64,000 nucleotides of DNA. It comes from Occallatibacter riparius. GTDB taxonomy: Bacteria; Acidobacteriota; Terriglobia; Terriglobales; Acidobacteriaceae. Positions within the stretch are counted from its first letter, which is position 1; each line of letters starts with the position of its first letter. The stretch covers positions 2,418,001-2,482,000 of the forward strand of contig NZ_CP093313.1 in assembly GCF_025264625.1 (NCBI RefSeq). The letters run 5' to 3'. The position numbers and the translations under genes are program-made. The notes beneath the pieces were generated by a model. It was not told where the DNA came from. It did not search any database and saw nothing but the letters and a program-made list of their open reading frames with translations. Of the stretch, positions 1 through 8,677 are shown piece after piece.

Positions 1-559
1 CGGCCTGCTCGCGCGCCACTTCCAGCATCTTCGCGGAACTGTCGACGGCGATCACGTGCTGTGCGGTCTGCGAGAACAGGAGCGCCAGGCTCCCGTCGCC
101 GGCGCCCAGATCGGCCACCGTCGTCGGCGGCAGCAGGCGGAGCAGCGCCACCACCAGGCTCTTCCACGATTTGCCAGGGACGTAGTCCTTGCCCAGCCGT
201 CCCGCCATCTCGTCGAAGAAGCTGCGCATCCGTTCCTGGCGCTTCTTCACGACGCGACGCATCTCCGCCTGGTCCGCCGCGGCCTCCGGGACCTCTTTGT
301 CGGCCAGAGCCAGCATCGCTGTCAGCAGGCCATCGCCGCCGCCAGGCAAAATCCGGTAAAGGCTGCTCTTGCCGGCCTTGCGGTCTTCGACGAGGCCTGC
401 CTGCTTCAACTGCGCCAGATGGGACGAAATCGTGCTCTGCCCCAGAGTCAGGATCTCCTGGAGCTCGGCCACCGACAGCTCTTCCTCCTCTAGAACCAGC
501 AGGATACGCAGCCGGGTGGGATCGGCTGCCGCGCGCAATGTTTTCAGGATTGACGTCAT
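1..559 (-). CDS. ArsR-family regulator with C-terminal SAM-methyltransferase domain (partial)
   Basis: Starts at an ATG (complement of 557-559) and runs off the left edge of the window, so the C-terminus is missing. The first ~90 residues form an ArsR-type winged helix (AADPTRLRILLVLEE, then SVAELQEILTLGQSTISSHL). From about residue 148 there is a class I methyltransferase motif I (VADLGAGDGSLALL) followed by the acidic end of strand 2 (VIAVDSS). The ArsR-plus-methyltransferase architecture is known from SahR, the S-adenosylhomocysteine-responsive repressor of methionine-cycle genes in Proteobacteria. It is divergent from ahcY with metF further on, so I infer a SAH/SAM-sensing repressor of these genes. 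It could instead be an active methyltransferase. Family call is firm, role is inference. Confidence 0.85.
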   Translation of the reverse strand, partial: MTSILKTLRAAADPTRLRILLVLEEEELSVAELQEILTLGQSTISSHLAQLKQAGLVEDRKAGKSSLYRILPGGGDGLLTAMLALADKEVPEAAADQAEMRRVVKKRQERMRSFFDEMAGRLGKDYVPGKSWKSLVVALLRLLPPTTVADLGAGDGSLALLFSQTAQHVIAVDSSAKMLEVAREQA

Positions 560-573
560 GGCTTGCTTCTGGT

Positions 574-589
574 ACATATCAACATATCA
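574..589. promoter_or_regulatory. Tandem ACATATCA repeat, candidate operator of the ArsR-type regulator
   Basis: Two perfect head-to-tail copies of ACATATCA lie in the 114-base divergent gap, 15 bases upstream of the ArsR start and about 85 bases upstream of ahcY. The repeated ATATC half-site is AT-rich in an otherwise GC-rich region. Position suits autoregulation and control of ahcY. Binding is inferred, not shown. Confidence 0.45.
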
Positions 590-673
590 CGATTGGTCGA
601 TGGAAAGCTCTAAAGCAAGGAAGCTGGATCCGGCCAGACAGCAGATTTTGAGAGCAGAAGAGAGGGTTTTGAG

Positions 674-2101
674 ATGGCAACAACGCTGGAAATCACGGCA
701 GCCGATTACAAAGTGGCAGACATGTCCCTGGCCGACTGGGGCCGGAAGGAGATCGCGATCGCCGAGCACGAGATGCCCGGCCTGATGGCCATCCGCAACA
801 AGTACGCCGCCGAGAAGCCCCTGGCAGGCGTCCGCGTCACTGGCTCGCTGCACATGACGATTCAGACCGCCGTGCTAATCGAGACGTTGACCAGCCTGGG
901 CGCGGAAGTTCGCTGGGCGAGCTGCAATATCTTCTCCACCCAGGACCATGCGGCCGCGGCAATTGCCGCCGCCGGCGTGCCGGTGTTCGCCTGGAAGGGC
1001 GAGACGCTGGAAGAGTACTGGGACTGCACCTTTGCGGCGCTGAGCCACAAGGGCGGCAAGGGCCCGCAGCTCGTAGTCGACGATGGCGGAGACGTCACCC
1101 TGCTCATCCACAAAGGCTACGAGCTCGAAAACGGCGACGGCTGGGTCAACACTCCCAGCGGCAACCACGAAGAGCAGGTGATCAAGGACCTGCTGAAACG
1201 TGTTTACGCGGGAGATCCGCAGCACTGGCACAAGGTTGTGAAGGAGTGGCGCGGCGTGTCTGAGGAGACGACCACGGGTGTGCACCGCCTCTACCAGATG
1301 GTGGAGAAGGGCAAGCTGCTGGTGCCCGCCATCAACGTCAACGACTCGGTGACCAAGTCCAAGTTCGACAACCTCTACGGCTGCCGCGAGTCGCTGGCCG
1401 ACGGCATCAAACGCGCCACCGACGTGATGGTCGCCGGCAAGGTTGCTGTCATCTGCGGCTACGGCGACGTGGGTAAGGGCTGCGCGCACTCGCTGCGGGG
1501 CATGGGCGCACGCGTGATCGTGACGGAGATCGATCCGATCAATGCGCTGCAGGCCGCCATGGAAGGATTTGAGGTCACGACGCTTGAGGACACGCTGGGC
1601 CGCGGCGACATCTACGTTACCTGCACTGGCAACGTGGACATCATCACCCTCGAGCATATGCACAAGATGAAGGACCAGGCCATTGTGTGCAACATCGGCC
1701 ACTTCGACAACGAAATCCAGATGGACCGGCTGAACGGCGACAAGACCGCCACGAAGATCAACATCAAGCCGCAGGTGGATAAGTACCACTTCGAAGACGG
1801 ACACGAGATCTTCATCCTGGCCGAGGGCCGCCTGGTGAACCTGGGCTGCGCGACGGGGCATCCGAGCTTCGTGATGTCGAACAGCTTCGCCAACCAGACG
1901 CTGGCCCAGATCGATCTGTGGAAGAACAAGGACACCTACAAGATCGCGGTCTACACGCTGCCCAAGAAGCTGGACGAGGAAGTGGCTCGGCTGCACCTTG
2001 AGAAGATCGGCGTGAAGCTCACGCAGCTCTCCGAGCGCCAGGCCGACTACATCGGGGTGCCGGTGGAAGGGCCGTTCAAGCCGGAGTTCTATCGCTATTA
2101 G
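674..2101 (+). CDS. ahcY: Adenosylhomocysteinase
   Basis: Hydrolyses S-adenosylhomocysteine to adenosine and homocysteine, removing the product that inhibits methyltransferases; cytoplasmic, NAD+-dependent. The 475-residue length is normal for the bacterial long form. Visible motifs: substrate region [13 protein letters not shown] near residue 60, [11 protein letters not shown] with the catalytic lysine near 228-230, NAD-binding GYGDVGKG at 262-269, and the C-terminal DKYHF segment and a final FKPEFYRY. An AGAGAGGG ribosome-binding site precedes the ATG. It is divergent from an ArsR-methyltransferase regulator and is followed by a small gene and metF, consistent with a methionine-cycle locus probably controlled through the repeat at 574-589. 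Confidence 0.98.
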   Translation: MATTLEITAADYKVADMSLADWGRKEIAIAEHEMPGLMAIRNKYAAEKPLAGVRVTGSLHMTIQTAVLIETLTSLGAEVRWASCNIFSTQDHAAAAIAAAGVPVFAWKGETLEEYWDCTFAALSHKGGKGPQLVVDDGGDVTLLIHKGYELENGDGWVNTPSGNHEEQVIKDLLKRVYAGDPQHWHKVVKEWRGVSEETTTGVHRLYQMVEKGKLLVPAINVNDSVTKSKFDNLYGCRESLADGIKRATDVMVAGKVAVICGYGDVGKGCAHSLRGMGARVIVTEIDPINALQAAMEGFEVTTLEDTLGRGDIYVTCTGNVDIITLEHMHKMKDQAIVCNIGHFDNEIQMDRLNGDKTATKINIKPQVDKYHFEDGHEIFILAEGRLVNLGCATGHPSFVMSNSFANQTLAQIDLWKNKDTYKIAVYTLPKKLDEEVARLHLEKIGVKLTQLSERQADYIGVPVEGPFKPEFYRY

Positions 2102-2133
2102 TTTTCATTTGTCAGCGATGACACTTGCTACAT

Positions 2134-2161
2134 GCCCCAACCGTGCGATTACGGTTGGGGC
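2134..2161 (+). terminator. Strong 11-bp hairpin after ahcY
   Basis: GCCCCAACCGT and ACGGTTGGGGC pair perfectly around a 6-base loop, 33 bases after the ahcY stop. No T-run follows (TACTATCAATC), so it is either a weak or Rho-assisted terminator, a processing or stabilising hairpin, or a member of the GCTAC-suffixed palindromes seen at 16467-16515. Confidence 0.5.
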
Positions 2162-2187
2162 TACTATCAATCGGGAGCTGTTGGGCC

Positions 2188-2610
2188 ATGAAATACGATG
2201 ATGCAAGTTGGCACTACGGCGGCAATTTCCCTAGTGGCCTGCCGGACAAAGCCGGAGCCACTCATGCGGGTATGTTTGTCGCTTGGGCGCTTCTGAGCGG
2301 CTTGGCCGGCGAGCTCATCGTTGATGAATTTCCGCAGTTTATCGAAAAGCTTCGTGATCGCTCTCTTACTCCTGGCCAACTCTTCTTCAATCTATGCGAC
2401 GGTAAGTTCATAGACGAAGACTTGAACGACGTCGGCAATGCGTTTGCGCAAGACTATTTCAATTTTCAAAAAGGCAAGTACCTAAAGGATTACGAGGCGA
2501 CGCTCGGAGAAGGGGCTGCCACCCTGTACCACGTAGCAGACAGTTGGGAGAATTTCGATCGCCTCAAGCCTGTGCTTGATCGCCGATTTACGGAATGGAA
2601 AGCCAAATGA
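2188..2610 (+). CDS. Small conserved protein of unknown function (DUF7832-like)
   Basis: About 140 residues when started at the ATG with a GGGAG ribosome-binding site just upstream; a longer reading from 2125 would have to pass the hairpin and adds nothing family-like. The N-terminus (KYDDASWHYGG, then ATHAGMFVAWALLSGL) is a pattern I recall from a family of small bacterial proteins labelled DUF7832; I know no function for it. The protein looks soluble, with acidic helices and no signal peptide. Its stop overlaps the metF start (ATGA), so it is translationally coupled to metF and probably transcribed with ahcY. A link to the methionine cycle is only contextual, as this family often occurs as an isolated gene elsewhere. 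Confidence 0.75.
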   Translation: MKYDDASWHYGGNFPSGLPDKAGATHAGMFVAWALLSGLAGELIVDEFPQFIEKLRDRSLTPGQLFFNLCDGKFIDEDLNDVGNAFAQDYFNFQKGKYLKDYEATLGEGAATLYHVADSWENFDRLKPVLDRRFTEWKAK

Positions 2611-3464
2611 AGTCCACATCGCGATTCTCGTTCGAGCTGTTCCCGCCGCGCACGCCTGAGGGTGTGGCCAAACTGCCGGGCGTGGTGGCGCAACTGGCTG
2701 AGTTGCGGCCGGAGTATTTCTCCGTCACGCATGGTGCCGGCGGTTCCGACCAGGATGGCACCTACGAGACGCTGCTTACCGTTGTGCGCGAGACCGGCAT
2801 CGAAGCCGCGCCCCACCTCACCTGCATTGGATCGACGCGCGCCAACATTGCTGCTCTTCTCGACAAATATCGCGCCGCCGGTGTAAAGCGCATCGTGGCC
2901 TTGCGCGGCGATTTGCCTGCCACAGCGCTGAGCCCAGCCGCTCCCGGCGAATTCCACTACGCCAGCGAACTCGTATGCTTCATCCGCGAGACGCACGGCG
3001 ATCACTTCCGCATTGAAGTTGCGGCGTATCCCGAGATGCATCCTCAGGCGTCCAATCCCGCCGCGGACTTCGACAACTTCGTGCACAAGGTGGAGTGCGG
3101 CGCGGACTCGGCCCTCACGCAGCTCTTTTACAACGCCGATGCTTACTTCGATTTCGTCGAGCGCTGCGAGAAAGCTGGCCTGCGGATTCCCATCGTTCCC
3201 GGCATCATGCCCATCACCAGCTTCGACAAGACGCTGCGCTTCTGCAATGGCTGCGGGGCCGATCTGCCGCGCTGGGTAAGGCTGCGCCTGGAGGAACTGC
3301 AGAACGACCGTGATGCGCTGCTCGACTTCGGCCTGGGTGTGGTTACACGCCTTTGTGAGACGCTCCTGCGCAGCGGTGCGCCGGGATTGCACTTCTATAC
3401 GATCAACCAAGCCGGGCCGACGCTTCGGCTTTGGGAGAGCCTCAAGTTGTCAGTGATGGCTTAA
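2607..3464 (+). CDS. metF: Methylenetetrahydrofolate reductase
   Basis: Reduces 5,10-methylene-THF to 5-methyl-THF for remethylation of homocysteine, using FAD in a TIM barrel. Motifs: FELFPPRT near the N-terminus with the catalytic glutamate, SVTHGAGG, LTCIGSTRANIAALL, VALRGDLP, and ALTQLFYNADAYFDFV followed by IVPGIMPI. About 285 residues, typical. I chose the ATG at 2607 because it overlaps the previous stop as ATGA with GGAAAG upstream; an in-frame ATG at 2595 is possible. With ahcY it forms a methionine-regeneration unit. Its 3' end overlaps the convergent gene at 3461 by four bases. Confidence 0.95.
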   Translation: MKSTSRFSFELFPPRTPEGVAKLPGVVAQLAELRPEYFSVTHGAGGSDQDGTYETLLTVVRETGIEAAPHLTCIGSTRANIAALLDKYRAAGVKRIVALRGDLPATALSPAAPGEFHYASELVCFIRETHGDHFRIEVAAYPEMHPQASNPAADFDNFVHKVECGADSALTQLFYNADAYFDFVERCEKAGLRIPIVPGIMPITSFDKTLRFCNGCGADLPRWVRLRLEELQNDRDALLDFGLGVVTRLCETLLRSGAPGLHFYTINQAGPTLRLWESLKLSVMA

Positions 3465-4072
3465 GTGCGCGGGCGCTTGCCGTTACGGCCCAATAGGCGG
3501 TGCCATACGCGGGTGACGGGGCTGTGCATCAGGCGCATCTGCTCGGCTTTGAGGGCGGCGTAGGAGTTGCGCACATACTCATCGAATTCCGGCGGCCACC
3601 CAATCGTCGACCGCCGCTCGGTGAAGTCGCCGTCGGCCCACTTGCGTAGTACTGCTTTGTAGCCCACCACGTGGGTGACGAAATCGAGCAGGCACTGCGG
3701 CATCTTCTCTTCTACGATCAGGTGCGCCTTGTCGATGATGATCTTCTCGCGGATCTCGTTTAGCGGGATGAAGATGGTTCGCATCCACAGGACCCACTCC
3801 TTCAGGTCCTCGTCGCGGATAGGCTCGCTCTGCAGCTTGCCCTGCTTGTTGAGCAGCGACCGGTAAGCGATGTTGCCAGCTTCTGAGGCGACGTAAAGCG
3901 GCCCGTAAAGCTCATTCAGTCGTTTATTCACCAACTTGAGCTTGTCGCGCCGGCGTGCCAGCATGTGTGCGCTCATGAACGTGATCATGTAGCCAGTGAG
4001 AGCCACGAAGATGGTCAGGATCGCCGCGTCATGCAGAATGCTCGGGATGTTCGACAGAACAGAGAATTCCAT
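3461..4072 (-). CDS. Membrane-anchored hypothetical protein
   Basis: A 203-residue protein with one clear N-terminal membrane helix (roughly residues 10-35, ILTIFVALTGYMITFMSAHML) followed by a basic turn (ARRRDKLKLVNKRL) and a soluble, mostly helical domain. I do not recognise the family with certainty; the RLNELYGPLYV stretch recalls small membrane proteins with a cytoplasmic helical domain. The tail is strongly basic (LLGRNGKRPRT). It is convergent with metF, with stop codons overlapping. No strong ribosome-binding site is visible before the ATG. Confidence 0.7.
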   Translation of the reverse strand: MEFSVLSNIPSILHDAAILTIFVALTGYMITFMSAHMLARRRDKLKLVNKRLNELYGPLYVASEAGNIAYRSLLNKQGKLQSEPIRDEDLKEWVLWMRTIFIPLNEIREKIIIDKAHLIVEEKMPQCLLDFVTHVVGYKAVLRKWADGDFTERRSTIGWPPEFDEYVRNSYAALKAEQMRLMHSPVTRVWHRLLGRNGKRPRT

Positions 4073-4124
4073 AGCTGTATGTTGGCCATGAGTATAGCCG
4101 CGAGATTGGACTCGCGGTGTGACG

Positions 4125-4166
4125 CAGGACAGGGAAGAGTAGCAGGGAGCAGGGAATAGGGAATAG
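4125..4166 (+). repeat. Period-7 purine-rich tandem repeat
   Basis: Degenerate units of the type AGGGAAT, AGGGAGC, AGGGAAG lie between two minus-strand genes. Here the purine strand is opposite to the flanking genes, unlike most copies in this window. Confidence 0.6.
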
Positions 4167-4216
4167 ATAAGAACGAGACTCGACGGCCCGGTGATCGGGC
4201 GCTTCGGGACGGTTCC

Positions 4217-4993
4217 CTACTTCTTTGGCTTTTGAATCGGAACGACCTTGATCTCGAACAGCTTCGGCCAGAGCTTGCCGGTTACAAAGAGGCGGTCTTT
4301 GCTTGCGTCATACGCAATGCCGTTCAGCACGGCTTCAGGCGAGCTCTTCTGATCGGCAGGAAGCAACCCGGCCAGATCGATCCAGCCCAGCACCTTGCCT
4401 GTGGCCGGCGAGATGCGCGCAATGCGGTCGGAGTGCCAGACATTCGCCCAGATCTGTCCCTTGATGTACTCGAGCTCATTCAGTTCGGTTACTGGCTTTC
4501 CGCGGTCCTTCACTTCGACGTGCCGCCGCTCCTTCATCGTCTCCGGATCGAGGAAGTGCAGCGTCGCAGTTCCATCGCTGAGGATGAGCGAGTGCCCGTC
4601 GCTGGTCAGCCCCCAACCCTCCCAGGGATAGCTCATGGTGCGCAACTGCCGGAAGCTGAACCGGTCATAGACGAACGCGGTGTGCGACTGCCACGTGAGC
4701 TGAACCAGGGTGCTGCCCCAGGTGCTGAGGCCCTCGGCGAAGTACTGGGCGGCGACTGGGACCTGCTGCTCAGCCCGGCCAGTCTCCAGGTTCACCATGC
4801 GCAGCGTCGATTGGCCATTCTCGCCCGTGCTCTCGTAGAGATGGCCATTGGCGAACAGAAGTCCCTGGGTGAAGGCCTGTGGATCATGCGGATAGGTCCG
4901 CACCACACGATAGGTCTCCACGGGAGCGGACCAGGCGACGGTCATTGGCATGAAGAGGCTAAGAAGCGCGAAGGCGCGCAAACGGAGTCGCAT
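4217..4993 (-). CDS. Glutaminyl-peptide cyclotransferase (papaya/bacterial type), exported
   Basis: Converts N-terminal glutamine of peptides or proteins to pyroglutamate. The protein begins with a Sec signal peptide (basic start, hydrophobic core, WSA cleavage region) and then has the five-bladed propeller motifs of the plant/bacterial QC family: AFTQGLLF, LYESTG, YFAEGLS, YPWEGWGLT, LNELEYI, WANVWHSD, VLNGIAYD and VTGKLWPKLFEI. At 258 residues it is of normal length. GGAG sits five bases before the ATG. It probably acts in the periplasm. It has no functional relation to its neighbours that I can see. Confidence 0.92.
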   Translation of the reverse strand: MRLRLRAFALLSLFMPMTVAWSAPVETYRVVRTYPHDPQAFTQGLLFANGHLYESTGENGQSTLRMVNLETGRAEQQVPVAAQYFAEGLSTWGSTLVQLTWQSHTAFVYDRFSFRQLRTMSYPWEGWGLTSDGHSLILSDGTATLHFLDPETMKERRHVEVKDRGKPVTELNELEYIKGQIWANVWHSDRIARISPATGKVLGWIDLAGLLPADQKSSPEAVLNGIAYDASKDRLFVTGKLWPKLFEIKVVPIQKPKK

Positions 4994-5053
4994 CAGCTCC
5001 GAGTCTAGCGCTTACATGAGCTGACGGTTCAGGGCCGAGGGCGGGCGGCTGCC

Positions 5054-5791
5054 TCAATTCACGTCGTTCGCGATCACCACATTCACAGGCGGATTGCTGG
5101 TGAGCTGGCTGTCGATCATCACCACGGTGCGAACTTCTCCGCCGCTGAGGGCCAGTGGAGTCGACGTGTACTTCACCTTCGTGGTGCCCGTCGGCGTGAT
5201 CACCATGGTCACCGTCTGTGACTTGAAGCTGATGTAGCCGCAGGTCTGGCCTACCGGGATCTTGGTGCAGATGGGTATCGTGTTCGCGAGAGTCGTGTCC
5301 GCAGGAACCATGTAGACGTCGAGCGCACCGGTTCGTGGAGCCTGGTTGAGAAAGCGGAAATCGGAGTGCCCGCTGGCTGCGGCAATGCTCTGATCTTCCA
5401 GCACTGTCAGGCTATAGAGCGTGGGCGTGGAGCCGTTGTCTGTCAAAAAGACCGAGTGATGTGCTCCGGGCTTGAGCGTGACGGCCGCCGAGACCAGCAC
5501 AGCTCCGCCAGTGGCCGCTGTGGCCGTCACGGTCGCGGCGGTGGAAGGCGCCGCGGTGCCGTAGTTGCCGACGAACCCTTCGCCCACGTTGCTGGCGAAG
5601 ATGGTCTTTTCCACGTATATGTTCACAGCGGGAGCGATATAGGAAGCGTTGATGACCCGAACCAGACTGGGCTGTGAGAACCCGGCAACGACCTGACAGG
5701 CGGAGATTCCCAGTGCAATGGCCAGCGACGCGCCCGCAACCGCTACCAGCCGCGCCGCGGTCAAAGCGTCCTTCAACTTCCCGATCCTCAT
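5054..5791 (-). CDS. DUF4397-domain lipoprotein
   Basis: A 245-residue exported protein with a lipoprotein signal peptide (hydrophobic stretch ending ALGISACQ, so the Cys would be the lipidation site). The mature part contains the DUF4397 pattern: VRVINASYIAPAVNIYV, TLKPGAHHSVFLTD, DFRFLNQAPRTGALDVYMV. DUF4397 proteins are surface or periplasmic beta proteins of unknown function, common in Acidobacteriota. The start at 5791 is preferred because GGGAGAGCGGGAG precedes it; an in-frame start at 5827 would add 12 residues. Confidence 0.85.
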   Translation of the reverse strand: MRIGKLKDALTAARLVAVAGASLAIALGISACQVVAGFSQPSLVRVINASYIAPAVNIYVEKTIFASNVGEGFVGNYGTAAPSTAATVTATAATGGAVLVSAAVTLKPGAHHSVFLTDNGSTPTLYSLTVLEDQSIAAASGHSDFRFLNQAPRTGALDVYMVPADTTLANTIPICTKIPVGQTCGYISFKSQTVTMVITPTGTTKVKYTSTPLALSGGEVRTVVMIDSQLTSNPPVNVVIANDVN

Positions 5792-5850
5792 CTCCCGCTC
5801 TCCCGCGAAGCGCTCCAAAACACGCACGTAACTGTTCCACTCATCGTACA

Positions 5851-5864
5851 GGTCAATGTTGACC
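5851..5864. promoter_or_regulatory. Inverted repeat GGTCAATGTTGACC
   Basis: Six-base arms GGTCAA and TTGACC around TG, 60 bases upstream of the DUF4397 lipoprotein start. It could be an operator for that gene. This rests on the palindrome alone. Confidence 0.25.
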
Positions 5865-5938
5865 AGATTTTACGACTTTTGAGCTACTTCTACACATTGG
5901 CAACAGTCGACGGCGGAGCACAGGACGTGCACAAGTGG

Positions 5939-7246
5939 TTACCCGACTCCCAGGTAGATGAACCGGGCCAGAAAGAGCGCGGCAAGAATGTAGAGCAGCC
6001 AGTCCTGGCGGCGAAATTTCCCCGTGAAGAGGTGCAGCACCGCCCAGGCGATTACGCCAAAGCCAAGGCCGTTGGCGATGGAGTAGGTGAGGGGAATCAG
6101 CACGAGGGTCAGGAACGCCGGCACGGCCACCAACGGATCGTGCCAGCGTATCTCCGTGACCGTGCCGACCATCAGAGCGCCGACGATGATCAGTGCGGGA
6201 GCCGTGGCGGCTGCGGGCACCATGCCGACGATCGGGACCGCGGCAATGGCGCAAAGGAACAGAACGCCGGTGACGATCGCCGTGACGCCTGATCGTCCAC
6301 CCGCTGCTACGCCCGCCGTTGACTCCACGTAGCTGGTCACCGTCGAAGTGCCGGTCAGCGATCCGAAGACCGTAGAGACGGCGTCGGTGAACAGGATCCG
6401 GTTCAGGCGCGGTACCGTGTTGTCAGCTTCGATGAGTCCGGCGCGCTTGGTCACAGCGACCAGCGTGCCCAGGTTGTCGAACAGGTCCACAAAGAAGAAG
6501 ACGAAAATGATCTCGAGCAGCCCCTCGCCGAGCGCGCCGCGGATATCCAAATGCAGCGCCGTGTCGCGCAGTGGACCGAATCCGCCCGCAAGCGGTGTCC
6601 AGTGCACCAGGCCGAATGCCCAGGCGAGAGCGGTCACGCTGAGCACGCCGATGAGGATGGCTCCGCGCACCTGCTTCACTTCAAGCACTACCATGATCAG
6701 CAACCCAAGCAGCGCGAGGACGGATGAGGGATTGCGGATGTTGCCCATCGTCACCATGGTGTTGGGGTCGGCGGCGATGAGCCCGGCATGCTGGAAGCCG
6801 ATGAAGGCGATAAAGAGTCCGATTCCTCCGGCGACGGCAGCGTACAACTCGGGCGGAATGGCGCGCAGGATCATCTGCCGTACGCCTGCTGCCGTCAGCA
6901 GCAGGAACAGCACGCCGGAGAAGAAAACCGCGCCCAGCGCGATCTGCCAGGGGATGTGCATCTTCAGGCAGACGGTGTAGGTGAAGTAGGCGTTCAGTCC
7001 CATGCCCGGCGCGAGCGCAAGCGGGTAACGCGCGAACACGCCCATCAGGATGGAGGCGAATCCAGCTGAAAGGCAGGTTGCTGCGGTTACCGCGGCCAGC
7101 GGCATGCCGGTTTCGTGCAGGATATTCGGATTCACGAGCACGATGTAGGCCATCGTGAGGAACGTAGTCAGGCCGGCGACAATTTCGGTTCGCCAGTTGG
7201 TTCCGAGCCGCTGGAATTCAAAGTAGCCTTCGAGCTGTTTGAGCAT
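5939..7246 (-). CDS. NCS2-family purine permease (AzgA-like)
   Basis: A 435-residue inner-membrane transporter with about 12-14 membrane segments. Features of the AzgA/COG2252 branch of nucleobase-cation symporters: GTNWRTEIVAGLTTFLTMAYI at the N-terminus (residues about 14-35), FARYPLALAPGMGLNAYF, a conserved FVDLFDNLGTLVAV segment and STVTSYVESTAGVAAGGRSG. Expected substrates are adenine, guanine or hypoxanthine, taken up with protons. I start at the ATG at 7246 (LKQLEGYFEFQRLG), which matches the family N-terminus; longer readings run into non-family sequence. It lies 65 bases after the antiporter gene on the same strand and may be cotranscribed with it. Confidence 0.93.
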   Translation of the reverse strand: MLKQLEGYFEFQRLGTNWRTEIVAGLTTFLTMAYIVLVNPNILHETGMPLAAVTAATCLSAGFASILMGVFARYPLALAPGMGLNAYFTYTVCLKMHIPWQIALGAVFFSGVLFLLLTAAGVRQMILRAIPPELYAAVAGGIGLFIAFIGFQHAGLIAADPNTMVTMGNIRNPSSVLALLGLLIMVVLEVKQVRGAILIGVLSVTALAWAFGLVHWTPLAGGFGPLRDTALHLDIRGALGEGLLEIIFVFFFVDLFDNLGTLVAVTKRAGLIEADNTVPRLNRILFTDAVSTVFGSLTGTSTVTSYVESTAGVAAGGRSGVTAIVTGVLFLCAIAAVPIVGMVPAAATAPALIIVGALMVGTVTEIRWHDPLVAVPAFLTLVLIPLTYSIANGLGFGVIAWAVLHLFTGKFRRQDWLLYILAALFLARFIYLGVG

Positions 7247-7311
7247 GCGTGGATTTAGAAGAGCATACCGGACGTGCGCTTGAAAGTGATTTGTCTCGGG
7301 CTGTCGCCGGA

Positions 7312-8550
7312 CTACACGTGAGCCACGTCTTGGCGGGTCCGACGGGTCATCATCACGTGCATCGATCCGCCCTGCACCAGGATGGAGAACACAACGACCA
7401 AGTAGGTCGCGCCGAGGATCCAGGAACCGCCAATGGCTGGCGGGATTGAGAGGGCGAGCGCGATCGAGATGCCTCCGCGCAGTCCGCCCCACGTCATCAG
7501 GAAGACTGCGCGACGGCGCTGTTTCTGGCACAGATGAATGATGAGCGCGCAAACCGCGACTACCGCGAAGCGCACCAGGTTCGCGGCGACGATCGCCGAT
7601 CCGCCGGCCCGGATCGACAGCGGGTTCAGGGTCACGGAGATCACCTCGAGTCCGAGCAGGACGAAGAGCAGTGAGTTCTGCACCTCGTCGGTCATCGTCC
7701 AGAACTCGTCGAGGCGGTCGTCAGCGATGCGGCCCTGCGGCTGCTTGCGGTTGAAGTGGCGCAATGCGAGTCCCGCGACCACTGCCTCGAGTGGCGCCGA
7801 GAGACGCCAATTGGCGGCGAGAACGTAGCCGCCGAGTGCTAATGACAGGGAGAGCAGGATATCGATCTGATAGGAGAGCACCCGGCACATCAACTGCGAT
7901 GTGATCCAGGCGGCGGCAATGCCGAGCAGGATGGCTCCGCCGGCCTGGAGCAGCAGCAGCCAGCCGACGGACCAGGCGGTGGGAGCGGCTCCACGCGCGA
8001 TCGCGATCATGGTGAGGAACAGCACCGCGCCGATACCGTCGTTGAACAGCGACTCGCCGGCGAGCTGCGACTCGATGGATTTGCTGATACCAACGCGGCG
8101 CAGCATCTCCAGCACGGCGACGGGATCTGTGGGCGAGATCACAGCGCCGAAAATCAGGCACTCCATCCACGACGCGTGTGCGCCCATCAGCAGCTTCATC
8201 AAACCGGCTACAGAAAGAAACGTGATGACAGTGCCAGGGACCGCGAGCAGCGCGACCGGCAGCTTTTCACGCGCGAGCTGGTCGAGATCGAGCAGGAACG
8301 CCCCCGCGAAGAGCAGCAGAGGAAGCATGCCGCGGAGGATGACGTCTTCGAAGTCGATCTGGTTCGCGAGCTGCTCGGCCCACGAGTGCACGCCGGGCGC
8401 GAGTGGGCCGAGGTTGGCCAGTACCAGCGAGACGATCACCGTGAGCAGCATCGTGCCGATGGTGATTGGGACGCGCAGCACGCGCACACTCAGCCAGCCG
8501 AATACAGCGGCCGTAGCCACTAGCAGACTGACTAGCTCGAGCGTCCTCAC
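7312..8550 (-). CDS. CPA1-type Na+/H+ antiporter
   Basis: A 412-residue polytopic membrane protein of the NhaP/NHE type. The ion-binding motifs are intact: AVISPTDPVAV (about residue 137, the TDP unwound helix) and AGESLFNDGIG (the ND pair), followed by a GGLRGGISIALAL segment near the end. It probably exchanges cytoplasmic Na+ or K+ for H+. The start codon is GTG with GCGAGG upstream. The C-terminus is short, with no cytoplasmic regulatory domain. Confidence 0.93.
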   Translation of the reverse strand: MRTLELVSLLVATAAVFGWLSVRVLRVPITIGTMLLTVIVSLVLANLGPLAPGVHSWAEQLANQIDFEDVILRGMLPLLLFAGAFLLDLDQLAREKLPVALLAVPGTVITFLSVAGLMKLLMGAHASWMECLIFGAVISPTDPVAVLEMLRRVGISKSIESQLAGESLFNDGIGAVLFLTMIAIARGAAPTAWSVGWLLLLQAGGAILLGIAAAWITSQLMCRVLSYQIDILLSLSLALGGYVLAANWRLSAPLEAVVAGLALRHFNRKQPQGRIADDRLDEFWTMTDEVQNSLLFVLLGLEVISVTLNPLSIRAGGSAIVAANLVRFAVVAVCALIIHLCQKQRRRAVFLMTWGGLRGGISIALALSIPPAIGGSWILGATYLVVVFSILVQGGSMHVMMTRRTRQDVAHV

Positions 8551-8607
8551 GCGATCCTCGCAGACATGAAACTACTTTAGCGAAGTTGTGAGCTGCACGT
8601 CAGAGCA

Positions 8608-8640
8608 GGGACAGAGGGACAAAGGGACAAGGGACACAGT
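8608..8640 (+). repeat. Period-8 tandem repeat (GGACAAAG type)
   Basis: Units GGACAGAG, GGACAAAG, GGACAAGG lie in the 127-base gap between the antiporter and the GH39 gene. Confidence 0.6.
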
Positions 8641-8677
8641 GAAGAAGGCCATCGCCCGATTTGGTCAGAAGCAGCCC

